Source: Actinomycetota bacterium
Lineage (GTDB): Bacteria; Actinomycetota; Actinomycetes; Acidothermales; Acidothermaceae
Assembly: GCA_003134755.1 (NCBI GenBank)
Contig: PLCK01000095.1
Coordinates: 23,898 to 47,418 of the forward strand
Length of the DNA: 23,521 nucleotides
Direction: 5' to 3'
The notes below the pieces were generated by a model that worked only from the letters and a program-made list of their open reading frames with translations, was not told where the DNA came from and made no database searches. The translations under genes were made by a program, and so were the position numbers. Each line of letters opens with the position of its first letter. Within the stretch, counting starts at the first letter, position 1. Of this stretch, positions 1 to 8,634 are shown one piece after another.

Positions 1-1752
1 ACGTTGACGTCGGCGGCGTTCGATCAGAACCGCTTCGCGCCGGGCACTGCGGTGCGGTTCAACGTGATCTCCGGGCACCGCGACGCCGATCTCACTGCGT
101 GTCCCGGCAACGCGGGATATGCCGTTCTGCCCTTCGTCCGGCAGGCGGTGTTCGCCACCATGACAGCCGGGTTCGCCGATCCGAAAGCGCAGGTCTCGCC
201 GCGCGCGTTGTCGAGCAACGGGTCGGTGCATGTGACAGCGGGGGAACTGCAGGCGGGCGATTGGCAACTGAACGTGACCGATGCGTCGGGCAACATCGTG
301 CAGTCTCAAGGAGGCACCGGGAGTTCGGTCGACGCGACGTGGGACATGACTGCAAACGGATCGCCCGTTCCGGTCGGCCTATACACGCTGACGTTGACCG
401 GACAGCAAGCCGGTGTCGACGCGAGAGCCTGGACTACGACCGTTCAGGTCGGTGGTGTCTTCGGGGGCGTTGACGCAGTGACCGCGCCCGCGATTGGCGC
501 GCTTGACGTCAAGGGCTGGGCGCTGCACGGCTCGGACGACGCGCCCGTGAACGTTCGGGTAACCGTCAGTGGATCGACCGTCGGCACCTTGCCCGCGGAT
601 CTCTCCCGTCCTGACGTCGCCGCTGCCCACGCCGGGTACGGCGCAGGGCACGGCTTCGATCAGACCTTTGCGGCTGCACCGGGATTCCACACTGTTTGCG
701 GGTACGGCATCAACGACGAGGTCGGCGGGCCTGACGCCCTACTCGGTTGTATCGGCGTCACGGTGCCAGGGGCGCCCCCTGTCCTCACCGGGCGGGCAGC
801 TGACCCGGTTGGGTTGCTTGACCGGGTCCAGGCCGGCCCGACCCAGGTCAGACTCATCGGATGGACGCTCGATCCCGAGACGATCGCCCCGATCTCGATC
901 GCCGTCTATGTCGACGCGACCTTCATGGGGTACTACGTGGCGGCCAGTGGCCGGCCGGACGTGGCCGCGGCGCATCCCGGCTACGGGTTGGCGCACGGGT
1001 TCGATCAGATCGTGGGCGGAGTGGTGCCCGGAAGTCACCGCGTTTGCGCATACGCGATCAACGTCGGCAACGGCACGACGAACCCCACGCTCGGATGCGC
1101 CGTCGTGTCGGTGCCGACCGGTAACCCTACGGGGCACGTCGACGCGGTCCTGCCGGTTCCCGGAGGTGTCGTCGCCTGGGGATGGGCGACCGATCCTGAC
1201 GCGGCTCACGCGATCGCCGTGCACATCTACGTCGACGGCCACTTCGCGTCGGCACTGACCGCCAACCAGCTGCGACCGGACGTCGGAGCAGCTTTCCCGC
1301 TGTACGGCAACGCCCACGGCTTCGCCGTTGCGCTGACACTCGGTACGGGGACGCACTCGATATGCGCGTACGCGATCAATGTCGGAGGCGGCTCGTCGAA
1401 CGTCAACATCGGCTGCAGCTCAGTACCTGTTCTGGCAGGCAACCCGTTCGGTCACCTCGACGCTGCAATCGGCAATGCGGGCTCGGTGGCCCTGTGGGGT
1501 TGGGCGATCGATCCTGACATCGCCACGCCGGCAGCTGTCCACGTCTATGTCGATGGCGTATTCAGCCGAGCGTTGGCTGCCAATTTGGCCCGACCCGACG
1601 TCGCGAGGGCCTTTCCTGCCTACGGCGCAGCTCATGGGTACGCGACTCAGATTCCGCTCACGCACGGTACCCACCGGGTGTGTACGTACGCGCTGAACGT
1701 GCGGGCGGGCACCACGAACACCCCGTTAGGTTGCCTCGCCGTCAAGACCTGA
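1..1752 (+). CDS. Secreted N-acetylmuramoyl-L-alanine amidase (PGRP type), 5' end missing, with four C-terminal repeats
   Basis: The reading frame is open from base 1, so the N-terminus lies outside the window; 583 residues are visible. Residues 22-37 match the end of a PGRP/amidase-2 domain, with GHRD and TACPG. H26 and C34 are spaced 8 apart, like the last two zinc ligands of T7-lysozyme-type amidases. This family cleaves the amide bond between muramic acid and L-Ala in peptidoglycan. Residues of about 60-150 resemble a FlgD-type Ig-like domain (DASG followed by a PVGLYTLTL strand). Four copies of a repeat of about 105 residues follow, at about 151-257, 260-374, 375-480 and 481-583. The same repeat ends the SpoIID and GH18 proteins in this window. 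The stop lies 9 bp from the convergent glycosyltransferase gene. The amidase call rests on the domain tail only, and the upstream signal peptide cannot be seen. Confidence 0.85.
   Translation, partial: TLTSAAFDQNRFAPGTAVRFNVISGHRDADLTACPGNAGYAVLPFVRQAVFATMTAGFADPKAQVSPRALSSNGSVHVTAGELQAGDWQLNVTDASGNIVQSQGGTGSSVDATWDMTANGSPVPVGLYTLTLTGQQAGVDARAWTTTVQVGGVFGGVDAVTAPAIGALDVKGWALHGSDDAPVNVRVTVSGSTVGTLPADLSRPDVAAAHAGYGAGHGFDQTFAAAPGFHTVCGYGINDEVGGPDALLGCIGVTVPGAPPVLTGRAADPVGLLDRVQAGPTQVRLIGWTLDPETIAPISIAVYVDATFMGYYVAASGRPDVAAAHPGYGLAHGFDQIVGGVVPGSHRVCAYAINVGNGTTNPTLGCAVVSVPTGNPTGHVDAVLPVPGGVVAWGWATDPDAAHAIAVHIYVDGHFASALTANQLRPDVGAAFPLYGNAHGFAVALTLGTGTHSICAYAINVGGGSSNVNIGCSSVPVLAGNPFGHLDAAIGNAGSVALWGWAIDPDIATPAAVHVYVDGVFSRALAANLARPDVARAFPAYGAAHGYATQIPLTHGTHRVCTYALNVRAGTTNTPLGCLAVKT
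451..1749 (+). repeat. Four GW-x-x-D protein repeats in the amidase
   Basis: This stretch encodes four tandem copies of a module of about 100-110 residues. Each copy contains a G-x-x-D/E or related start, a core such as WGWAIDPD, a strand such as VHVYVDG, then RPDVAAAF, YG-x-x-HGF/Y, and a final VCAYAIN-to-LGC segment. The first two copies are more diverged (GWALHGSDD and GWTLDPET cores). Both cysteines are kept in every copy. I do not recognise a named family. Confidence 0.9.
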
Positions 1753-1761
1753 GCAGAGTCG

Positions 1762-2913
1762 TCACGCCAGTGCACGGCGGTACGCCGACAGCGTCGCCCG
1801 CGCGAACGCTTCGGGCGTGAAGGCGGCCGCGCGGAGCCGGCGCGCCTCCTGACCGACAAGCCGGTCGCGGTTCAGGACCAGCTCGATAGCTTGGCCAACG
1901 GACTCAGGATCATCGACGGCTGCAAAATCAGCGACGTCGCCGAGGACTTCTCGCGTCACCGGCAGGTCGCTCACGATTGCTGGCACACCCGCGGCGAAGG
2001 CCTCGAGTGGCGGTAGCCCGAAACCTTCGTAGCGCGACGGGTAGACCAGCGCGGTGGCGCCGGCGACGATGGTTCGGACCTGCGACGGTGACTGGTAACC
2101 AACGGCTGTCACCAAACCATGGGGGAGGTCGCTGTAGTCGGCGCGCGGTCCCCAGCCCGCAGGCCCCGCGATCAGCAGCACCGGCAGATCACGCCTACGC
2201 CGGTGCAACAGCCGATAGGCCTCGATCAAGACGTCGAGCCCTTTTCTGGGTTCGGCCGAGCCAAGGAACAACAGGTAGTCGGCTGGCAATCCCAACTGTG
2301 CGCGGATGTCCGCTTCAGGTTTCTCGGTTGTAAAGAACGCAGCCTCGACGCACAGCGGGGTGACGATGACTCGGTCGGGGTCGACAAAGGGGTACGACTC
2401 GAGTAGTTCCGAGCGGACGGCGTGGCTGGGAGTGCAGACGGCCGCTGCACGTCGCAGCCCGATCGGCACCAGTGCGACGTATCGCGCGACGTCGGCGGTA
2501 ACCCACTCGGGGAATCGCAAGTAGGTCAGGTCGTGAACTGTCACGACTCCGCGCGACCGTCGGGTCGGCGGGAGTACGAAGTTCGTGCCATGCCACACAT
2601 CGACAGGCCCTGACAGAAATTCGCCCGGCGGAAAGTCGGTGCGCGCCCACAGTTCTCGCAGCAGCCGCGCAGGTACGCGGAGGGCGGCCGTCGTGACGCC
2701 AGGCACGATCGGCGCCACGTCGGCCAGGTCGCGCGAACCGCGCCAGGTCAACGCCACAAGGGTGAGTTCGGGAGCATCACTGTCGGGCAACGCGCCTCGG
2801 AGTGCGACGATCAACTGTTCGACATACCGGCCGACGCCGGTGCGCGCGCCGAGCAGGGGAGTTGCGTCGAGGGCTACCCGGGTATGCGGGTGCGCCTGCT
2901 GCCGGCTGCTCAC
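1762..2913 (-). CDS. Family 4 glycosyltransferase
   Basis: A 383-residue cytoplasmic glycosyltransferase with a GT-B fold, likely adding a sugar to a lipid-linked glycan from a nucleotide-sugar donor. The N-terminal domain begins with VALDATPLLG and the glycine-rich GVGRYVEQL (about residues 13-35), followed by VHDLTYLRFP (126-135). The C-terminal domain has FLGSAEPRKG (216-225) and the EX7E motif of retaining GT4 enzymes, E296-GFGLPPL-E304. The length is normal for the family. The start is GTG, divergent from the transporter operon. A TACGCT box ends 8 nt before it, so the transcript may be almost leaderless. It resembles the GT4 protein at 20263-21393 in its N-terminal motif. The donor and acceptor cannot be read from the sequence. 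Confidence 0.9.
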   Translation of the reverse strand: MSSRQQAHPHTRVALDATPLLGARTGVGRYVEQLIVALRGALPDSDAPELTLVALTWRGSRDLADVAPIVPGVTTAALRVPARLLRELWARTDFPPGEFLSGPVDVWHGTNFVLPPTRRSRGVVTVHDLTYLRFPEWVTADVARYVALVPIGLRRAAAVCTPSHAVRSELLESYPFVDPDRVIVTPLCVEAAFFTTEKPEADIRAQLGLPADYLLFLGSAEPRKGLDVLIEAYRLLHRRRRDLPVLLIAGPAGWGPRADYSDLPHGLVTAVGYQSPSQVRTIVAGATALVYPSRYEGFGLPPLEAFAAGVPAIVSDLPVTREVLGDVADFAAVDDPESVGQAIELVLNRDRLVGQEARRLRAAAFTPEAFARATLSAYRRALA

Positions 2914-2992
2914 AACGGCTCAGCGTAGCGAGGCGCAGGGTTGCACCCGCCTCCCCGTAGACTGGCGGGCGTCCGGAAGGAGTCCCTGGTCG
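2914..2992. promoter_or_regulatory. Divergent promoter region between a GT4 gene and the ABC transporter operon
   Basis: This 79-bp gap serves two divergent units. On the minus strand TACGCT (2922-2927) fits a TANNNT -10 box and predicts a start about 2 nt before the GTG at 2913. On the plus strand TAGACT (2958-2963) is a -10 candidate for the transporter operon. A strong ribosome site, GGAAGGAG (2975-2982), lies 10 nt before the ATG at 2993. No convincing -35 boxes are seen. The boxes were judged by eye. Confidence 0.45.
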
Positions 2993-3847
2993 ATGACGGT
3001 CGTCGCCGAGGTGGCTAGGTCCCGAGAACTCCTCGGCAACCTGGTCCAGCGCGAGCTGCGCGGCAAGTACAAACGCTCGACGTTGGGCTGGGCCTGGTCA
3101 ATGATCAACCCGCTCGCGTTGGCGTTGATGTACACGTTCGTGTTCAGTTTCGTGTTCAGGGCAGGTTCGCCGGTAGGTGCGCACGGCCTGAAGAGCTTCC
3201 CGCTATACCTGCTGATCGGGCTGCTCCCGTTCAACTTCTTGGCCAACGGCATCAACGGGTCGATGGGCGCGCTCGTCGCCAACGCGAACCTGGTGAAGAA
3301 GGTCTACTTCCCACGCGAAATCCTCATCATCGCTCAGGTGCTGTCCTGGGATGTGTCGTTGCTGATCGAATACGGCGTGCTGTCCGTCGTCCTTCTGGTG
3401 ATGGGGAATCTGGTCATTCCGTTCCTGCCGCTGGTGCTCCTCCTCATCGTCGCCGAGACGCTGTTCGTCATCGGCATCGGGCTCGCACTGTCCGTTCTCA
3501 ACGTGTACTTTCGCGACGTCCAGCACTTCGTCGCGATCTTTCTTCAGTTGTGGCTGTACGCAACGCCGATCATTTACACGTATTCGTTCTTTCGCGACCA
3601 CGTATTGGCGGTTCCGGTGCCGGGCAAGGTCCCGACGCACCACGTGTGGAACCACGAGTGGTTGCTGTGGCTGTACAAAGTGAATCCGATGGTGGGGTTT
3701 TCCAACTCCTACCACGCGCTGATGTACAACCTGCGGTTTCCGGTCTGGACCGATCTGGTCTGGCCGGTGGTCGCTTCGTTCCTGACGTTGGCGGTCGGCG
3801 TCAGGGTGTTCCGCAAGCTCGAGCCGCGCCTTGCGGAGGAACTGTGA
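2993..3847 (+). CDS. wzm: Polysaccharide ABC transporter permease (Wzm type)
   Basis: A 284-residue ABC-2 type inner-membrane permease that, with the next gene, would export a lipid-linked polysaccharide across the cytoplasmic membrane. The N-terminus has the family's amphipathic coupling segment RELRGKYKRSTLGWAWS (about 20-36). About six membrane segments follow, beginning at about residues 38-57 and 70-88. The NVYFRDVQHF and LWLYATPIIYTY motifs are typical of O-antigen and teichoic-acid exporters. The frame is open much further upstream, but ATG 2993 is chosen because a good ribosome site precedes it and the family's N-terminus begins there. The last codons overlap the ATPase start by 4 nt (GTGA), which indicates translational coupling. 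The substrate is inferred only from the surrounding glycosyltransferases. Confidence 0.93.
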   Translation: MTVVAEVARSRELLGNLVQRELRGKYKRSTLGWAWSMINPLALALMYTFVFSFVFRAGSPVGAHGLKSFPLYLLIGLLPFNFLANGINGSMGALVANANLVKKVYFPREILIIAQVLSWDVSLLIEYGVLSVVLLVMGNLVIPFLPLVLLLIVAETLFVIGIGLALSVLNVYFRDVQHFVAIFLQLWLYATPIIYTYSFFRDHVLAVPVPGKVPTHHVWNHEWLLWLYKVNPMVGFSNSYHALMYNLRFPVWTDLVWPVVASFLTLAVGVRVFRKLEPRLAEEL

Positions 3848-5076
3848 CCTCGTTTGGCGCGGTCGTTCCGGCGGGCTCGCGCAAGGGCTCGGAAGATATT
3901 GCCGTCCGTGTCGAGAATGTCTCCAAGCGGTTCCGGCTGTATCACGAACGCAATCAATCGCTCAAGGCTGCGATGCTGCGCGGCGGACGCGCGAAGTACG
4001 ACAACTTCTGGGCGCTGAAGGACGTCAGTCTCGAGGTGCCCGCGGGTTCGACGTTCGGGCTCATCGGCCAGAACGGCTCCGGCAAGTCGACGCTGCTCAA
4101 ATGTATGGCGCGGATCCTGCGTCCCGATGCGGGCACGATCGACGTTCGCGGCAAGATGTCAGCGCTGCTCGAACTCGGTGCGGGCTTCCACCCGGAGCTG
4201 TCCGGCCGCGAGAACGTCTATCTGAACGGCTCGATACTCGGGTTGTCGCGAAAGCAGATCGACGGCAAGTTCGAGGAGATCGTCGAGTTCGCCGGACTGT
4301 CGAAATTCATCGACACTCCGGTGAAAAACTACTCCAGCGGCATGTACGTCCGCCTCGGGTTCTCGGTCGCCATCAATGTCGACCCAGACGTCCTGCTCGT
4401 CGACGAGGTGCTCGCCGTTGGCGACGAGAACTTCCAACGCAAGTGCAGCGAGAAATTCGCGGAGCTCCGTGACTCTGGCAAGACGATCGTGCTGGTGTCA
4501 CACGGCCTCGACACCGTGCGCACCATGTGCGAGAAAGCCGCCTGGCTCGAAGGCGGCGTTCTCAAGGACGCGGGCACGCCGGCTGCGCTCATCGACAAGT
4601 ACGTCGAGACGACCCACGTCGATCGGGTAGCGACCCAGGGTGGTGGTTCGCGGTGGGGCTCCGGCGAGATCGTGGTGACGAAGATCGAACTACTCGACGG
4701 CGATGGCAACCCCACGCTCTGGGTGCACACGGGCGACAGCGCAACGTTGCGGTTCCACTACCTTGCGCGCGAAAAGGTGAAGAGGCCGGTGCTCGGGTTC
4801 GGAATCCATAATCTTGACGGTGTGCATGCGACCGGCGTCAACAGCAGGGAGGCCGTCGCTCCCGAGTCTGTCGAAGGTGCAGGCTACATCGACTTCGTCG
4901 CACCACGTATGCCACTCACAGCGGGGAGCTATGACGTCACGGTCGCAATTGTCGACGAGAACAACTTGCACACGTTCGACTTCCAGACCAAGGCGATGCG
5001 CTTTGACGTCGGACGCGGAACGCCCAGTGAGGCAGAGGGAGTATTCGCAATCGACGGTTTGTGGAAGTTCGAGTGA
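3844..5076 (+). CDS. wzt: Polysaccharide ABC transporter ATPase with C-terminal glycan-recognition domain (Wzt type)
   Basis: A 410-residue ATPase that powers the Wzm-type exporter. Walker A is GQNGSGKST at 75-83, the signature YSSGM is at 163-167, Walker B is VLLVDE at 183-188, and the H-loop His is H220. The SALLELGAGFHPELSGREN segment after Walker A is characteristic of the Wzt/TagH branch. After about residue 270 comes an extra domain of about 140 residues (from WGSGEI to FAIDGLWKF). It matches the Wzt_C type, a beta-sandwich that in E. coli O8/O9a binds the modified non-reducing end of the glycan. Simple TagH-like ATPases lack this domain. The start is the GTG that overlaps the permease stop; the open frame upstream runs inside the permease gene. 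A cap-dependent export mode is inferred, not shown. Confidence 0.93.
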   Translation: MTSFGAVVPAGSRKGSEDIAVRVENVSKRFRLYHERNQSLKAAMLRGGRAKYDNFWALKDVSLEVPAGSTFGLIGQNGSGKSTLLKCMARILRPDAGTIDVRGKMSALLELGAGFHPELSGRENVYLNGSILGLSRKQIDGKFEEIVEFAGLSKFIDTPVKNYSSGMYVRLGFSVAINVDPDVLLVDEVLAVGDENFQRKCSEKFAELRDSGKTIVLVSHGLDTVRTMCEKAAWLEGGVLKDAGTPAALIDKYVETTHVDRVATQGGGSRWGSGEIVVTKIELLDGDGNPTLWVHTGDSATLRFHYLAREKVKRPVLGFGIHNLDGVHATGVNSREAVAPESVEGAGYIDFVAPRMPLTAGSYDVTVAIVDENNLHTFDFQTKAMRFDVGRGTPSEAEGVFAIDGLWKFE

Positions 5077-6482
5077 CCGCTGACGGATTGCGGGTCGTCG
5101 TCGCGACGGCGGATACGTTGAAACCACAGATGGCGGGGCCGGCCATTCGCGCCTGGCAGATCGCTAGCGCGCTGGCAGCCGAGCACGAAGTCGTCCTCGT
5201 GACGACGTCGGAGTGCACGTTGACGAGCGCGGATTTCCCCGTGCGCGCGGCGTCCAGCGAGCACGCGGTTCGCGACCTCGAGGGATGGTGCGACGTCATG
5301 TTCCTGCAGGGCAACGTCTTCGATGAGCACCCTTCGCTGCAGCGATCGGCGAAGGTCATCATCGTCGATCTGTACGACCCATTTCATCTCGAGCAGCTCG
5401 AGCAGACGCGTGAGCACGACCCCGAGACGCGCCGGATCATCGTTCACAACTCGACCGCAGCAGCGAATCGGCAGTGTTTGCGCGGCGACTACTTCGTGTG
5501 CGCGAGTGAGCGGCAGCGCGACTTCTGGCTCGGCCACCTCGCTGCCCTGGGTCGCCTGAACACCGTGACGTACGACGCCGATGTCACGGTTCGCGCGCTC
5601 ATCGGCGTGGTTCCGTTCGGTATTCCCGACGAAGCACCCACCCGCACCAGACCCGCGCTCAAGGGTGTCTATCCGGGGATCGGCGTCGACGATTCCGTCA
5701 TCCTCTGGGGCGGGGGCATATACAACTGGTTCGATCCGCTCACGCTGATCCGCGCGGTTGCGGTGTTGGCGCGGTCGCGGCCGCAGGTGAGACTCTTCTT
5801 CCTCGGCATGCAGCACCCTCACCCTCAGGTGCCGGAGATGCGGATGTCGTATGCGGCGCGAAAGCTTGCCGACGAGCTCGGGCTCACGGGTAAGCATGTG
5901 TTCTTCAACGAAACCTGGGTCGAGTACAACGATCGAGCCAACTATCTGCTCGACGCCGACATCGGTGTGAGCTGTCATCTCGACCATCTCGAGACTGCGT
6001 TCTCATTCCGCACCCGGATGCTCGACTACCTGTGGGCCGGCCTGCCGATGGTGGCCACCAAGGGCGACGTGTTTGCCGACCTGATCGATGAGCACACGCT
6101 CGGTATCACCGTCGACGCCGGTGACGTGGGCGGTCTGGCCGATGCACTAGCCAGGGTCCTGGACGACGAGGGCTTCGCGTCGTCGTGCCGTGCGAACGTG
6201 ACTGCTCTTGCGCCCGCATACCGATGGTCGAAGGTGCTGCGCCCGTTGGTCGAGTTCTGTCGATCGCCGCACCGCGCTCCTGACCTTGCCGACCGTTGGG
6301 TCGCCAAAAGGCTCGCGGTATCGGCGGCCAGCGTCTACCGGCCGTTGTCGGGCCTGCGTCGCGATGTTGGGCTGGTCGTCGAGCACTATCGCGCCGGTGG
6401 TGCTGCCAAGTTGACGAGCAAGGCGGCCAGTCGTCTGCTTTTCACCCTGCGGTTGCGCAAGCCGCCACCCCCGCAGCCGTAG
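5073..6482 (+). CDS. Glycosyltransferase, GT4-like, third gene of the exporter operon
   Basis: A 469-residue GT-B type glycosyltransferase. The N-terminus carries MAGPAIRAWQIASALA (about residues 17-32), a motif of a subgroup often encoded with Wzm/Wzt exporters. The middle has VPFGIPDE and LWGGGIYNWFDPLTLIRAV. The acidic region near the catalytic site reads HLETAFSFRTRMLDYLWAGLP (E307 onward), so the usual EX7E spacing is not present in its standard form. The GTG at 5073 is chosen because it overlaps the ATPase stop by 4 nt, exactly as at the junction before, and GGAAG lies 5 nt upstream; a GTG at 5061 in the same frame is the alternative. The C-terminus is basic. It probably adds sugars to the exported glycan in the cytoplasm. 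Sugar specificity is unknown. Confidence 0.87.
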   Translation: MTADGLRVVVATADTLKPQMAGPAIRAWQIASALAAEHEVVLVTTSECTLTSADFPVRAASSEHAVRDLEGWCDVMFLQGNVFDEHPSLQRSAKVIIVDLYDPFHLEQLEQTREHDPETRRIIVHNSTAAANRQCLRGDYFVCASERQRDFWLGHLAALGRLNTVTYDADVTVRALIGVVPFGIPDEAPTRTRPALKGVYPGIGVDDSVILWGGGIYNWFDPLTLIRAVAVLARSRPQVRLFFLGMQHPHPQVPEMRMSYAARKLADELGLTGKHVFFNETWVEYNDRANYLLDADIGVSCHLDHLETAFSFRTRMLDYLWAGLPMVATKGDVFADLIDEHTLGITVDAGDVGGLADALARVLDDEGFASSCRANVTALAPAYRWSKVLRPLVEFCRSPHRAPDLADRWVAKRLAVSAASVYRPLSGLRRDVGLVVEHYRAGGAAKLTSKAASRLLFTLRLRKPPPPQP

Positions 6483-6488
6483 CCGCGT

Positions 6489-6522
6489 TCAGCTCGTCGG
6501 TGCGCTCAGCTCGTCGGGGCAA
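6489..6522. repeat. 17-bp imperfect tandem duplication across a gene end
   Basis: TCAGCTCGTCGG occurs at 6489-6500 and again at 6506-6517, giving a 17-bp period. The second copy contains the stop codon and last codons of the leftward membrane-protein gene. The first copy lies in the 23-bp gap before the convergent glycosyltransferase stop. It looks like a small local duplication with no evident function. Confidence 0.7.
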
Positions 6523-8626
6523 TGCCGAGGTACACCGGCAGTCGAACCGGGAACACGGCGTCAGGTCGATGGGTCAGGCTGAGCGATTCGGTCTTGAACG
6601 TTGCATCAATGATCGTCGTGTCGAGTGTGACCCCGAGCGGTAGGTTCGCGATGTCGGTCGGCTGCTGCTGGGAGCTCACCAGCACGAGACGATGCCCGGA
6701 CGCCGCGGCGGCCCGGGCCATCTGTTCGATGTTCGGCAACTCGGTGGGGGTTCCGCTGACGGCGGCCATGTTGCCACAGTAGGTCTCGATGGTCTGGACG
6801 AACCCGTTCGTCTGCGCGCTGCCGCCGACGAGAAGGACGACGTCCGTCGGGTTCAACGCCGCACACAGTTTGCTGACGACGGTGCGTACCGGGACGTAGG
6901 CGTGGACGATCCGGGTAGGCCCGCGCAACAGATAGATTGGCGTGGCGACCAGAATCAGCGCCATGACGGTGGCCACTGGTCGGGCGATCCACCGCGCGGG
7001 AGCCGCCGCGACTGTCTGAAGGTCGTGGCCGCCGATACGCGACAGCAGGAAGAATGCGAGTAGGCAGAACGCCGGGAAGGTCACCGGAACGAACCGGCGA
7101 GACGCCCAGTACTGCACAGGGACGATCAACGGGTCGTAGACATAGACCGCGCTCACGACGCCGGTCAACAAGACGAAGGGCAGCAGTTGCAGGTCGCGGC
7201 CTCTAAGCACCCGGTAGGTGAGGTAGCCGAGACCGAAGATGGCCAGGGTCAACGTAATCGGCCCGATGTACCACGAGACCCAACGCAGGCTCATCTCGTT
7301 GTAGTGCCGGGTGCCGTCGACAGTCGCATGTTCAGCGGTCTGGAGGCTGGCGATGGTCGACGAGACATCCAGAACGCCGGTCTCGTGCACCTGTTGGACG
7401 TGCGGTCGTATGAGCCAGGCGAATCCGAATGCCAACGAGGTGACGACGCCCGCGATCGGGGCGAGTTTAGGCAGCCAGCGTGATGCGACGCGCCGAGTCG
7501 CAGCGTCGATCTTGGGCATGGCCAGCGGTACGGCGCCCGCGATACCGATCAGCGCGGTCATCACCGCAATGCCGGCGAGTTGATTCTTGACCGACTGTGC
7601 GTAGGCAGGAGAGCCGACTACGCCATCGACGACCCCGATCGCCGCGGACACCACGAGCCCGCCGACCAGGCCGACGAGCCAACGCAGTCGCTGACGACGC
7701 ATGGTGTGTTCGCGCGGGAACACCAAGGTGAGGACCACGGCCGTAAGCACCAGCGGAACCAGATAGAGGAACGCATCGATGCGAACCATCGTCGACGCCC
7801 CGAGGGTCAGCCCGGCGAGCAGGCCCGCAGGGCCGGGCCGCTTCGCCCGCCACTGCGTGGAGTCCCACAAGATGGCGAGGCCTGCGAACACCAGCAACTG
7901 CGAAGGGATCTCGCTGAACGTGTCGCGGCTGAAGAAGATCTGCGGGAGCGTAAAGGCCAGCGTCACCATCGCCGCCAGCGCCCAGGCGGGCCTCATGAAC
8001 CGACTGGCGAAGGCGAACACCGCGACCAATGCGACGCCGCCGAGCGCGACGTTGAGGTTGAGTAGCGCTCGGGTTCCCCCGACCCAGTCAGCGATCGCCA
8101 GCAGTGCGGGGAGCAGATGGAAGAACTGCGGGAAGAGGTGATGACCATCGGGTCGTAGGAAGAACCCGGTGGTCATGTAGTTCACGGTCTGGTCGTTGCC
8201 GAGCCACGACTGATGGATCGGGATGTTCAACGAACCGTGTTCGGCGATCCATTTGCCGGTCATGCCGTACACGGCGGGGTCACCGTCGACAAGGAGGTGC
8301 TGGGTCGAGCGGCCGGCGTTGACCACGACGTCGCCGATGGCGAAGATAACGGCCGCAAACGAGACGAGGTGTGCGGTCAAAGGCGCGCGAATCTGGGTCG
8401 ATGCGAGGGAATGGCGGCGCAATCGGACCAGCAGAAGCCAGCCGATGAACGCGCCGGGGAGCACGAGATACGACTTGTACCAGCCGATGAGCAGGAGTGG
8501 CAGGCCCACGAGGCCGACTGCGACGACGCCCAGCGCCGTGCATTGCACCAGGGCATCGAGCCACCGCGGAGTCTGCCAGCCTATGCCGGCCGAGACTCCC
8601 GACGTCGTGGCTCGAGGAGCACGCAC
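6506..8626 (-). CDS. Large polytopic membrane protein, putative GT-C glycosyltransferase
   Basis: A 706-residue integral membrane protein with about a dozen hydrophobic segments, the first at about 25-50, then 53-70 and 82-104. After the first segments an extracytoplasmic loop carries VDGDPAVYGMTGKWIAEHG (113-131). An acidic motif at this place is characteristic of GT-C enzymes, which use polyprenyl-phosphate sugars outside the membrane. The last 130 residues or so (after TPIYLLRGPTR) are soluble and probably extracytoplasmic. GTG is the start. The gene follows the methyltransferase gene by 8 bp and is the last gene of a leftward three-gene unit. An alternative is a flippase- or polymerase-like protein, but the acidic loop favours a transferase that modifies the glycan after export. 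The membrane nature is certain; the enzymatic role is inferred. Confidence 0.7.
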   Translation of the reverse strand: MRAPRATTSGVSAGIGWQTPRWLDALVQCTALGVVAVGLVGLPLLLIGWYKSYLVLPGAFIGWLLLVRLRRHSLASTQIRAPLTAHLVSFAAVIFAIGDVVVNAGRSTQHLLVDGDPAVYGMTGKWIAEHGSLNIPIHQSWLGNDQTVNYMTTGFFLRPDGHHLFPQFFHLLPALLAIADWVGGTRALLNLNVALGGVALVAVFAFASRFMRPAWALAAMVTLAFTLPQIFFSRDTFSEIPSQLLVFAGLAILWDSTQWRAKRPGPAGLLAGLTLGASTMVRIDAFLYLVPLVLTAVVLTLVFPREHTMRRQRLRWLVGLVGGLVVSAAIGVVDGVVGSPAYAQSVKNQLAGIAVMTALIGIAGAVPLAMPKIDAATRRVASRWLPKLAPIAGVVTSLAFGFAWLIRPHVQQVHETGVLDVSSTIASLQTAEHATVDGTRHYNEMSLRWVSWYIGPITLTLAIFGLGYLTYRVLRGRDLQLLPFVLLTGVVSAVYVYDPLIVPVQYWASRRFVPVTFPAFCLLAFFLLSRIGGHDLQTVAAAPARWIARPVATVMALILVATPIYLLRGPTRIVHAYVPVRTVVSKLCAALNPTDVVLLVGGSAQTNGFVQTIETYCGNMAAVSGTPTELPNIEQMARAAAASGHRLVLVSSQQQPTDIANLPLGVTLDTTIIDATFKTESLSLTHRPDAVFPVRLPVYLGIAPTS

Positions 8627-8634
8627 GTCGGCGG

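Noticed and set aside
2585..2992. Upstream extension of the permease frame
   Set aside because: It is antisense to a good GT4 gene, and a strong ribosome site directly precedes ATG 2993 where the permease family's N-terminus begins.
4929..5987. Long minus-strand open frame opposite the glycosyltransferase
   Set aside because: It shadows a well-supported gene, the protein is rich in Arg/His/Asp with no domain motif, and it spans the ATPase-glycosyltransferase junction.
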